NCBI GenBank assembly: GCA_958496175.1
Contig: OY292277.1
Span: 23,702,282 to 23,766,281, forward strand
DNA: 64,000 nt
Direction: 5' to 3'
Source of the DNA: Sisyra terminalis
Taxonomy: Eukaryota; Arthropoda; Insecta; Neuroptera; Sisyridae
The notes beneath the pieces were generated by a model. It was not told the DNA's origin and did not search any database. It saw nothing but the letters and a program-made list of their open reading frames with translations. Shown in pieces: positions 1 to 11,011 of this stretch (the stretch's first letter is position 1; each line of letters begins with the position of its first letter). The position numbers and the translations under genes are program-made.

Positions 1-905
1 AAAATTTCCTAAATGTTAAATTTATTTCATTCAAAATTTAGAATATTTCGGTTATTTTTACGGTTTCTTTACTTTCGAATTATCCAAAATCCACTATACT
101 AGATTATTTTCTTCTTGATTTGAAATTCTAGATTCATACTTGTACGACGAAAGGAGAACAGCAGTGACTTCCTTTCATTATCCATTCGTACCCATAACTT
201 TAAACCTGACATAAAAAACCTGTATTGTATTTTTTCAATTCACAGTATTAAGTTGTCAAGAAATTGTTATGATTTTTTTAAAGAAACGTTATTTTTATTG
301 TACATTAGTATTACACTTTTATAAAAACCAAATTAGTTTCCATATGCAAGAATTTATGAATTATTTATTTCAATTCTTATTACTAAGCTTCAAGGAATTC
401 AACTTACACCTTGGTCAATACATTGAATTGATCAAGTTAAATTTATCTTGAAAGTTTTTTTTTCATTCAAATTTTTGTAGGAAACATTTTTTTAATTTCC
501 TTGTTTAGGTCTAAATGTGTATAGTATAAGAAACGAAAATACAACTAAAACTTGGAAAATCATAAAAAATGTAAGGGAAATCTATTAATCATTTTGTTAT
601 TTTTAAACTGATTTTATTTAAATTTTGTCGAGACCAATCATTATTATCTAAAGTAGAACATCGTATTAATTAAATTAAAATGCTTATTTATTTTATAATA
701 TAGCATTATTTATTTTATATTTTTCGCCTTAACCGCAAGTGGCGAGTTATTGATATATTTAGGTTTTATTTTAATTTTAATAAGTAAAATGCTTGCATTA
801 ATACATATTTTTATGTAAAACTTTGATTTAAAACTGTGATTTTTGTTTAGTTCCAGATATTGGCAAATTGTAATTGATAATTTGTGAAAGATAAAGAGCG
901 AAGCA
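1..905. other. 5' flank of the eight-exon gene, no gene seen
   Basis: This AT-rich stretch has only short chance ORFs. A polypyrimidine-like run ending in TTTAG at 846-850 could be the acceptor of a 5' UTR intron just before the start codon. I see no convincing promoter motif. Confidence 0.4.
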
Positions 906-3900
906 ATGAGTTCTGCGTTAAAACAACCAGTATTACCTACGGCGGGTACTCCTAATGCGGCGAATACGGCAAACAATTCCTCGGCCACCCCTTTGACGCC
1001 AAACAAAAATGTGTCACAAGCGGCCAATATTCCAATTGGTGTTGTATTACCGCCCAGTAACAACACACCGCTAAGTAATTCTGCAGCTCTAGGTGCCGGT
1101 GCGAAGAACTTCCCCGCATCCCAACCACACTTTACATCGACGCTGCCTACGAATATGTCTTTGGGCCATCATTCACATCATCCATCCAGTCTGCCAACAC
1201 CTCCAGTGCATTTCAATAAACAAATTAACCACAACGTGCCTAATCTGGGTAAATATACATATTTACTTTACTTCAACTTGATTTTTACAAAAAAATTTTT
1301 GTAGGAAATTCGGCAACTTCAAATCCTGTAAATATGGTACAAGAACGACAAATTCCGCAAACTCCTCAAACACATCATTCTGCACAATCTGCAGCACAAC
1401 CCGGTGTCTTAGCCACACCAAATGTCGTACAAAGTAGTGGAGCTCCTCAAGCGAGCGCACCACCCCAACACATAAGTTCAACGCCACAACCGCCTGCTGC
1501 TGTTCAAGCACCTGCAGGACCTCCACCGGCACTCCCGGCAGCAGCGACAGAACCAGCTCCAATTCCTGCATCGCTCTCTCATTCATCTTCGAAGGCTCCT
1601 CAGGCCAATGGTACAATCGAACCAGCATTGCCAACAGCCGCACCAACATCTTCTGCACCAGTTCCCGTACAACCAGCCATTCCGGTCGTCTCCAAATCAG
1701 ACTCATCGAACTTGCCAACAGAAAAAGACTTAAAAGATAAAGAGAAAGAGAAACGTAGGTTTTTTTTCATTGATACATAATATCCTGAAAAAATAAAATA
1801 AAATCTAATAAAGTAGGCTATAAGTTTTAAGGATGTTATGGAGATACAATCGGAGACAAAATTACAAAAAAATAGAAGTTCGTGATTAAGTACGTAGTAT
1901 AGCTAACGTGACCATAATTTTTTTGTTTCAAAGCGGGACATCTGTAAATTTTAACATGAAAACTTGAAAACCATATTATAATTTTGCGTAAAATGACAAG
2001 ACGTAAAATGCGAGAAAATGTAGTAAAACTCAGTGCTTCTTTATTGAAAAAAAAAAAATTAATATAAAAACTTAAATAATATTGTGATAATAATTTAGTA
2101 ATAGAGTAGATAAATTATTCGTCTGGTTTTCTATATTTTTCGGATCCACAAATTTGCTTTAAGATATCCGGTTTGGTGTTCCATGTACTATAGGTTTATG
2201 GCCTATGAGTTTTACACTATAGGTATATGGATAATGTATATGTATACAGTATACAGTATACCTGCATAGTGATTTTGGTTGTGATAAATTAATACCTATC
2301 ACAGGTCACTTTTTCTCAAAGTGGGACATTTTTAGGTTCTCCGGGGACAGTGGGATACTAAGCTCACGTATGGTCACGTTAAGTATAGCACGACGTAGTA
2401 TAGCTCGTACGTAGCATACCACGAGGCGAATAAATATGCCGATACTTAAAAAACTATATAGTTTAAGAGAAAATCGGAAATTTCACCAAAAATTTGAAAC
2501 AAAGTATGAAAAAACAAAAAATGTAGAAAAAATTTAACTAACTTTTGTACTGAATATGCCTTGATTTCAACAGATCAAAATATTATTGATTTGATACTCA
2601 AAAGTTATGAATGTAGATTTTTTTAATATGATTAAATCATAAATAAAACTGTAAATTAGAAGGTTTTTAAGACAATTTTAATTAAATTAAAGTTTGAGTT
2701 GCCTGGTAGCATTTTTTTGCTAATAAAAATAAATTTAGTCTGTTCGATTACCGAATCGTCATAAGATTACTTGTAAAATAATAGTATTTTTCAATTGCAA
2801 TTACTCTTTCATGACGTAGTGAATCGCTCTAAAATTTTCACAGGTGTTTTAGCATTAAATAAGAAACATTTTCCTAAATATTTAATTGTCTGGTAGCATT
2901 TTGACAAATCTCCATAACATCCTTTAATATTAAAACAATTAAAATTTATTCTTGTACTTATTTATTGATGACTTTCTTATTTTGATACAGCATCAACAGA
3001 ATTAACAGAACAAAAACCTGTACAAAGTAGTCCTGTTAAGAATGAAAGTTCGGGGGTTCCAGTGTCTACAACATCAACTGTAACGACAAATGCTGTTTCA
3101 AATATAACTCCATCAGTTAACGCTCCGGTTTCTAACAACACAGCGACAAATAGTAGCTTAAGTACAAGCCCTGCTCAAAACGCAGTAGCTCCAACTGCAT
3201 CTGATAGTCCAGCACCGGCGACGGCAAGCGTAGCAGAACCAGTACAAATAACTAGTAATAATCAAACAAAACCAAGTCCACCAAAAGTTGTTGAACCAAC
3301 ACCACCACCAAAAACGCCAACTAAAACCTCTCCATCAAACTCGTCTACTCCAACAACACCAACCACAGTTAAAACGGCAACAACACCGACATCCAGTGGA
3401 AGCAACAAACGAAAACGTGAATTTACTACCAAATTGAGTAACAGCGCTGAAAGTCCAGCCAAAGCAGCAAAAATAGAAACAACAGCAACGACCACATCGC
3501 CTTCAACTCCACGAGCCTCAACCAACAAAGTATCACCAGCTGCATCGAGCAGTAAAGCAGGACCAAGTAACGAAAGCCGAAACAAGCGATTGCGTGTCCC
3601 AACGCAACCTTACCAGGCTCCGTTACCTTCCGATGTGGCACTTTTTTCAAAATTGAGCGCTACCCCACCCAAACAAGTAACCGACGACAAACTTATTGCG
3701 TTTTATAAGTATGCTTTATACATTTTTTTTTAATCAATCAAATTCATATTATTTTCATTTTAGATACGAATTTTTGGCAGTTCGTAACGCAGAAGGGAGT
3801 TTTTACGTGTGTCAAGCAATCCAAAATATTTACAAATCTAGCTTGAAAATACGCATTCGATGGTTGGCAAACAACGACTTACAGGATAGTACAATATTTA

Positions 3901-6900
3901 TGCATGACTTGTACGATACGATAGGTAACATGCACATGTTTTCCAAATATTACTCCGAAATCTATTTATTTCATTTTTCCTTACAGATTTCGATTGCATA
4001 ATAACAAATATAACTTTAGAAAAAGTAGAAAAGGGCAAATTTCGTATTCCTCATGACGAGCTAGAACGTACAGAAAAAATTTTAAAACGCGCTCTTGATA
4101 TGGAAAAGGGAGTTTCCGCATCACCATCTCTTACAGAAGACCATCCCGATGGATGTACGTATTTAATAAATTACTAATAATATTGTGTATATATAATATA
4201 TTTTGTATATATACTGGTAATAATACAATTCAAAACAATAATTTCGTTTTTAGTGGACCTATCGTTATTGCGTGACGAAAGTCAGTTGAAAAAACGAAAA
4301 AGTGTGAAAACAACGATTCCCAAAAAACGAAAAAGTAAAAGCAGTAAAAGTCCGTCACAAAGTCCAAAAGTAGCCAAAGTCAGCGATAAAAGTACACCTT
4401 CTCGAACGCCTGCTAAAAGTAAAAAGGAAACTCCTGCAAAACCAGCGGCGGCAACTACATCTACATCTAAACGAAACACACGAACACCGCAAGCTTCAAT
4501 TAGTAAAACAAATTTGAATGCGAAGCCCACAAGTTCAAAGAAACCAGCAAATAAAAGCTTAGTGGCAGCAGCATCAAGCAGTCCGTCAACTAGTGCCAGT
4601 AATTATTACCGTTTTTTTAGTTTACTTGAAAGTTGTTATAATATTAGTTTAGAAATTTTAGGGAATCATGAGGCAATTACACGTTTTTTTACCGTGAGCT
4701 TTGCAAAACTGCATTTATTTAGTTCACAATAATTTAACATTTGCTTTTAAAATATTATCTGAGCATATTGAATTGATATGAGTTTAAAATACTACTTGAT
4801 AGATTAGAAAAATAAAAGTAAGGTTTTACTTAAAAATATTTTTTGGATGAAACTAAATTCAAAATGATCCTGATACTTAAAACAAAGACATTTTAATTAT
4901 AATACGTTCAACTCATGTTAAAATTTAGAATCATTTACACGAGCATCTTTAGCGTCTGGCGAATGTAACTTAAGGTTGTTTAGAAATGCAGTGGGGAATT
5001 ATGAGAATAAGAGGGATTTCTCTATGCTTATAAGTAGGCATTGTAGATATTTCTGCCAAGCTTTTATGCACTCGGATTGAATTTTGACGCGAATTTCTAT
5101 TGTTACGTTGAAATTTTTTTGCTTAGAACCCCCCAAATTTAGATAATTTTGGTATTAATCTACGCAGAATATTTCAAAGAATGCTTCGCTATTTTTTAAA
5201 AAAAAAATTGATTTCTACGGAAAAAGCTATCGCGAATTGATTGCAATCACGCATAACTTTTTCCGTTTACCCTGTGTTTAAACGGTTTATAAGTCTCAAA
5301 TCGAATTGAAATTTTACAGACATGATTGCAATAGTTGATTACTTACAGTATTAATTTCAATTTTTAATCATTGCTTGTGGTTTTCTTCTAAACAACCTTA
5401 AGGCGATATAAATGCTATAAATTATACTATTAACCTAAACAACTGGTACAATATTTAATATTTGAAATAGTCCTAAATACTTCCTATTCAAATAGAAAGA
5501 TGACGCTCTAAAATGAATCCTTATTAAGATACGCAATATAGGGAACATTGAATCATAGTTATATTTTAAACTAATCGAAAGTAATAATACTGCTTTATTT
5601 ATTGCAAATCTTTATCAAAATTTTTTACAATAATGTTGATTTTACTTATTTGGCAATTAATAGGAATTGTTTTTAGATTTTATCATATCAGATATTTTAA
5701 AAAATACATTGAAAAATGCTTATTTTACGAAAATCGCTCTATACTACTAAGGACTAAAGTCTAAAATCATTTGAACCAACTTTCATTGTTTTGATCGTAA
5801 TAATGAGGCTCACGTCTCTTTTATGGACGTCAAAACCGAACAACGTTTTATTTTCTACTTTATTTTTAGTTTATTCGTGATTTTTTTGTTAATCCATTTT
5901 TAATATCGTATAATTTTCTCCTTCGCTAAAAGAGAAATGAGCCAAAAATAATACCTTAAAAATTACTATGGTTGCATGTAAAATTCAAATTTAGTTAATA
6001 CTTAAAAATCATTTTTTTGAAACTTTAAAATGCGTTAGAAAAGAAAATTGTAATTTAATCGAACCGAACCTCTTTGAATCTCAAAGTAGATTTTCGCACC
6101 CTATTGAAAAATACGTTATTTTTTTAGTTTAAAAAATACATTTTTAATAATTTTATATTGTTAAGGGCTTCTCCCACATTCCCAAAAATATCTTCCCGCA
6201 CACCCAAAGGTACGGGCACCCTAGGTTAAGAACACTGGTTTTAGCGGGAACCACACTCAGTGTTAGTAAACATTGTTGTGATTGTATTTTATTTCTGTTT
6301 TAACTTTTAAAACTCTTAAACAGGAGTGGTTAATCCAAATGATCTCGCGGGCCACGAAAATCTCATACGCATTATCAATTAGATACTTTCCTTATGTTCA
6401 AGGCTTAAAAACTCTTATACTTACATACTCACCTAATCAGAAGCTATGTGTGCTAATTTCATTTATAAAACTATTCAATTCTCTTCTCAGATATACTTAA
6501 CCGACGTCTTTTTCCTTTCAATAGCGTAAATATATATAACAATATTTTTAGATTCTAATCGATAATTTCGATATTATCATTAGTTTTATGGTTGCAGTTA
6601 TACTTGTCGTTGAAATTTCAATTCTAATTACTTAACTAAAATAAAAAAAGCGCTACACCAATTATCTTTTTATAAGACAGATGCATTTCTAAAAAATATG
6701 TATAAACAGAAATTTAGTTGTGAAAATACTTTTATTAGAGTTAACTTAAGAATTTATCTCGTATTTACATAAAAATTTGTCTTCAAACAAAATAAAACTC
6801 GACAAATAAAAACATCAAATGAGCCTACTGGTGGCCGAGTAGTCTAGGTGACCGCTCCAAATCTGGTAGGTGATGGATTTGATCCTCGTATCGAGCAAAA

Positions 6901-7906
6901 GAAGCAAATCGTTTTCGATTATGGATTTTTACAAACCCGCGAGTCGCTAAAGATCTTAGTTGTTATAAAGCGACAGTAAATAACAAGAAAATAATTAAAT
7001 AAATAATTTCTGTAATAATAAGAGAACTATGCGTAGTATTCATTTTTAGTAATACTTAATTTTCTTATTACTTTTCCATTAATTTCTCTGTCATCCTTAA
7101 TAATTGTTAGATCAGATACAACGTCCTTAAAAATCTAATTTTATAGTTTTCTCTACAATAAAAATATTGAACAAATATTAATTGAACCACCAGGTCGTTC
7201 AGCTCGTTACGCAGCTCGACGTAGTGAACCGTCATCAAGTGGTTCCACACAAACTAGTCCTGTCGTAGATGCTAAAAAAGCGAAGGTCATTGCTAAAGTT
7301 GCCGGACGACGTACCTTATTGCCTCAGACATCTTCTCCAGCAAACTCTTCCTCGAAGGTTAGCAGCAGTCGATCCACGCCTGTAAATAAAGCCGCACCGA
7401 AATCTTCACCGGCTGCACCTGCTGCCTCAGTTAGTGGCCATCAAGGTAAGCCCTCTTCCCACTAAAATAGCATAAACTTTGTATTCGTTTGTTGTCGTTA
7501 CGTTAAATTGACAATCTTTGTTATAAAATAAGTAACAAAATTGTAGAAAAGCAAAAATCGACGACAAATATCTGCAACTGTGCAGCGTCGAAATGTAGTT
7601 AAATTTAGTTGCATAATTTTTATTGTAAATACATAGTAGTTAAAATTTTCTTTTTAATGTTCTCTAATATTTTTTTAATGGTGGTGGTTTTTTAATGATG
7701 ATTGGTGAAAATGTAGATTGATTTATTTTAATTTATTTCATTGTGGGCTTGTGTAAAACTTGTGGTTTTCTTAACTTATCCTTCATTATTCCTGACTGTT
7801 TTTTTCCGTAATCTAATTCAAGGAATAAATGTTTTGTTTAATCTATTTAGGTTCTAAAACCACATCTGAAAGACGTCCACCTCCTAAACGATCAGCTCGA
7901 AAATGA
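906..7906 (+). CDS. Eight-exon Ser/Thr/Pro-rich, probable nuclear protein, unrecognised family
   Basis: Exons read by splice sites and phase: 906-1248, 1305-1754, 2991-3708, 3764-3924, 3987-4154, 4254-4598, 7194-7445, 7851-7906; stop TGA at 7904-7906; about 830 residues. All seven junctions have GT..AG borders and matching phases (1,1,2,1,1,1,1). The ATG at 906 sits in a good context (AGCA before ATG) and opens a long frame. Residues 1-470 are low-complexity Ser/Thr/Pro/Ala/Gln with a basic patch NKRKRE. Residues about 475-605 (end of exon 3 through exon 5) are different: compact, rich in aromatic and aliphatic residues (FLAVRNAEGSFYVCQ, RIRWLANNDL, then a charged helix ELERTEKILKRALDMEKG). 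Exons 6-8 are Lys/Arg/Ser-rich with KKRKS repeats and end in RSARK. Composition suggests a nuclear, perhaps chromatin-linked protein; that is inference. I cannot assign a family; the core could be a small beta-barrel reader-like fold. A 5' UTR splice acceptor may lie at 849-850. Confidence 0.85.
1829..2924. mobile_element. DNA-transposon-like element in intron 2, 17-bp perfect terminal inverted repeats
   Basis: AAGGATGTTATGGAGAT at 1829-1845 is repeated as its exact reverse complement at 2908-2924. The sequence next to the GGATG ends is TTTAA on both sides, so the target site is TTAA or TTTAA, as in piggyBac-type elements. There is no coding capacity. A second element (1904-2381) lies inside it, so this outer copy is the older one. 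It occupies most of the intron between exons 2 and 3 of the eight-exon gene. Confidence 0.6.
1904..2381. mobile_element. 478-bp MITE with 13-bp TIRs and exact 8-bp target duplication
   Basis: The ends are TAACGTGACCATA and its reverse complement TATGGTCACGTTA. AGTATAGC is duplicated directly at 1896-1903 and 2382-2389. An 8-bp duplication fits hAT-type transposases, though the terminal sequence is not the usual CAG-type hAT end, so the superfamily is open. No ORF. The element is nested inside the 1829-2924 element. Confidence 0.75.
4974..5397. mobile_element. 424-bp piggyBac-type MITE flanked by TTAA
   Basis: TTAA at 4970-4973 precedes GGTTGTTTAGAA, and the reverse complement TTCTAAACAACC is followed by TTAA at 5398-5401. 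Counting the flanks, the inverted match is 17 bp. Exact TTAA on both sides is the piggyBac target signature. There is no ORF. It lies in the 2.6-kb intron between exons 6 and 7 of the eight-exon gene. Confidence 0.7.
5806..5943. repeat. Short fold-back MITE, GGCTCA-ended family (copy 1)
   Basis: Begins GGCTCACGTCTCTTTTA and ends TCGCTAAAAGAGAAATGAGCC, which are imperfect inverted copies. The same termini form the fold-back at 33435-33662. No target duplication is clear here. It lies in the intron between exons 6 and 7 of the eight-exon gene. Confidence 0.5.
6822..6999 (+). mobile_element. tRNA-derived SINE copy 1, full length
   Basis: The head GTGGCCGAGTAGTCTAGGTG resembles an A box and GATTTGATCCTCGT a degenerate B box. 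The family tail follows: a segment ending GAGTCGCTAAAGATCTTAGTTG, then AAAGCGACAGTAAATAACAA. It lies in the intron between exons 6 and 7 of the eight-exon gene, sense orientation. Confidence 0.8.
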
Positions 7907-9700
7907 ACAAGAGGATTTGAGTCATTTTGATTTCTGTATCCCTTTATTCTTTAACAACACCACATTTACATTCTTTTGCAGACACGAACTAAGCACAAAC
8001 ATTTAATTTCAAAAGTAACAATGTGCATTTTAATATTAGCGAGCTGGAATGATGCGTTTTTATTATGGAGGTGTTGTGTTTATTTTATAATTTTAACAAA
8101 CTTAAATGGAGAAAATATAACTGATTTATAAAAAAAAATTCAGAGTATATCATAAAGATTATGTTACTGTAATATTTAACTGAGTGGTTTATTTTTTTTT
8201 TAAATTCATTTATGTAATATTTAAGTATATGTATAGAAATTTATTATTTTTGATCATTTAAAAAATGTTCTACTTTACCACAGCATTTCTATATATTGAT
8301 TAGAAAATTTAAATTTTTGATATTTTCAAATTATTTTTGGTAGTTAAAATGAAACATTTAATTAAAATATTATTCACTTTAACGATACTTCATTATAAAG
8401 TATGATGGATCGAATTTTTATATACAATGAAAAACTTTCGATGTTTATTAATTAATTATATATTCTACACCTATGTTTTTGTCCATAAAATGAAAATTTA
8501 ATTATATAATATTCCATTCATTATTTTGACGTAAAATAAAATTTACATATTTTATTAAAATGAATTTGGTTTTCGTATAAAATGGATAAGTAATTAGCAA
8601 ATTGGGAAAACATTTTTTTTTTTTGAAAAATGTGAAATGCTCTGAATTTTTCACACTGACGCATTATGTTCAATATTAATTTCCAAAAAAAAAGAAAACA
8701 AAAATAATAAATTTATTTTTTATTTTAATAATCGTCGACGGTGGATGCATTTGATTGCATTATTTAATGTACAAAGTACTTTTTTGAAGATGAAATTTAC
8801 AAAAAAATAATATATATATTAATACTATATTATACACGTACTAAATTTTTTTGATCTTACATCAAAAACAAATAACGCAAAATAGGTACGTGATTCAAGA
8901 AAAAAATTGAAAAAAAATATATTGACCACAATACCTAACAATATAAGATTTATTATATTATTATACATAATATATTATATGATAAGAATATATTATATGT
9001 AGAAAATTGCAGAAACAAAAAAAAATATTACAGAGTAAATTAAGATATTTTAAAAAAATTAGATAAAATTAATTATTAATTTCAAATATAAATATTTAGC
9101 TATTAAATGCAGTTTTAACATGAGAGAATTTACAAATTACAATTGTGTGTCACAAGTGAGTGAATGTTGTATTTAAAAACAGAAATGTATAAACTAAAAA
9201 TCGTTCTTAAATTCAATTCTTAAAATATGTAAAATACATAGGATATAGTTATTAAGTAAAAGATTATAGTTTCAATTAAAATATTACAGATTAGGTTTTG
9301 TACCGTTTTTTTTTTAAAATTTGCTTTTGTGTACGAGGACTGAATATATATTGAGGTATTTCTACAAGTTTAATATTGTTGGTTACATTGTTTCAGTTTG
9401 TATGAAACAGTTTTGAATAGTTTAACTTATAACTTTATGTTATTACTAATAGTTAAAAAAATGGATAGCATAATCTAATACGTTCGGGGTCAACATGAAT
9501 TATTTTACTTCAATTATTTAAAATGCCAGCAGTGCCAGTACTTATATGGTTTGTAAGTAAAAATTTCATAACTTTGTAAGCAATTACGAAAATTTTTTCG
9601 TTGGATTGATCCAAGTAAAGTTTGGGATTACTGATTATAAAGGATCATTTATAAGTTATGTATGACGATCAAATTAGATTTTTTCGCTGACTTCACTGAA
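7907..9700. other. 3' flank / probable 3' UTR of the eight-exon gene
   Basis: AT-rich with homopolymer runs and no coding. AATAAA at 8535-8540, about 630 bases after the stop, is one candidate poly(A) signal; others occur nearby, so the true end cannot be fixed. Confidence 0.35.
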
Positions 9701-9721
9701 TTGTTATCCCGTTTAAACAAT

Positions 9722-10025
9722 ATATAAAACATATTGTGACCTTAAAAATATATTATAATTTACAAAAGTAAACTTTCAACAAAAGTTCAAGTTAATGTAT
9801 TTTTGTCGTATTGCTCAGATACGTATTTCAATTGCCAAGCGATCTTCTTCTTATGACATAGCATTACATAGTAGTTCCGGAGCGATCCAGTACTATTTAA
9901 TGATCACTGTGTCAGATTGCATGGCAATCGAAATACATATCTAGACAATACGTCACAATTACATTATAATTAATTACATAAATTTGGCCATAATAGTTTG
10001 TATATACTGTTGACGAATTTCGGTA
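9722..10025. repeat. Fold-back repeat family A, copy 1
   Basis: The left arm at about 9802-9847 (GTCGTATTGCTCAGATACG onwards) and the right arm at about 9914-9958 (ending ATCTAGACAATACGTCAC) are inverted copies of one module. Further copies or parts occur near 29.6-30.0, 41.0-41.5 and 44.1-44.4 kb. No ORF. In this copy the central core has decayed. Confidence 0.6.
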
Positions 10026-10771
10026 TTTTGTGATTCCCTTCCATCTCTTGACAAGACAAAATATTACGAAAATGTGACCTCCAATTTGTAATGCATTAAT
10101 TTGGGTATTTGAAATTCCAAGCTTATTCATATAATTGATCTAAAAATAGTCAACAAAACGCATGCATCAAACAGTGTATTGGCTTGCTACAAGCGGAATA
10201 TAATATAACATAAATCTTCAATGCAAAAATTGCTCAAAAGTCACCGTTTGGCAATCACGTATATGCACATGATAGTGACGATTTTACTTGATGTTTTCCG
10301 GTCACACACAACTCATATCGCGCAATCGGAAAAGGCGACGTTTCTCGATTGCACTATATGAGCTCCATAATTCCGTGAGTGGGTTTTCATAAATTACGTA
10401 AGACATTTTGAGATGAAATGAAATGTTTATTATATATATTATATGTCATTATTTATGGATGACCCTTATGGTTAGGAGAAATCCATGTACTTTAAGGTCT
10501 AAGCAGCAAAATAATTAGAAGTAAAAATGAAAATTATCGCTAAAACGTTATGCATTACTTCAGAACACCAATTGCAAAAATTTTATCCTTTGTGCTTTAC
10601 ACGGTATATATATAATATCTAAAAATCAATAAGAAAACAAACCATACATGGTACATTAACTGTCCTTTTTTGTTTTATTCTATTAATTTTTTGAAACCGA
10701 ACGTAATTAAGCTCTTATTTCATCTGAAATCAATTTTTAAATCAAAATTAGTTGTAAAATAAGTAAATTAA

Positions 10772-11007
10772 CACGTTGACTGCTAGCGTTTTTTTTTTTA
10801 TTTTTCTAAAAAATTTGTTATTTTTCCAATTAAAAAAAAAATATAAATTTTTCTTCAATAGCATTGCAAGTTTTCTTTGTTAAATAATGCAATTTACGTA
10901 TTAAAAGCATTTACTTTTACAATTAAAAAAGAAAATTGACATTAGGTTAGACTTTTAGGTCTATTTTTTTAAATCATAAAATATTGAAAAATCTGTAGTC
11001 AGCGTCG
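10772..11007. mobile_element. 236-bp piggyBac-type MITE flanked by TTAA
   Basis: TTAA at 10768-10771 is followed by CACGTTGACTGCTAGCG. The other end reads CTGTAGTCAGCGTCG, followed by TTAA at 11008-11011. The ends are imperfect inverted repeats. The interior is A/T runs with no ORF. Confidence 0.55.
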
Positions 11008-11011
11008 TTAA

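Noticed and set aside
710..1066. 118-codon minus-strand ORF over the start of the eight-exon gene
   Set aside because: A shadow of exon 1; its distal half is AT-rich non-coding sequence.
1263..1718. 151-codon minus-strand ORF
   Set aside because: It is the reverse frame of exon 2 of the eight-exon gene, whose plus-strand splice phases fit exactly.
6822..6999. A functional tRNA gene
   Set aside because: The A- and B-box-like head recurs in about ten diverged copies with a common tail and target duplications, and no closed cloverleaf acceptor stem is visible; it is a SINE.
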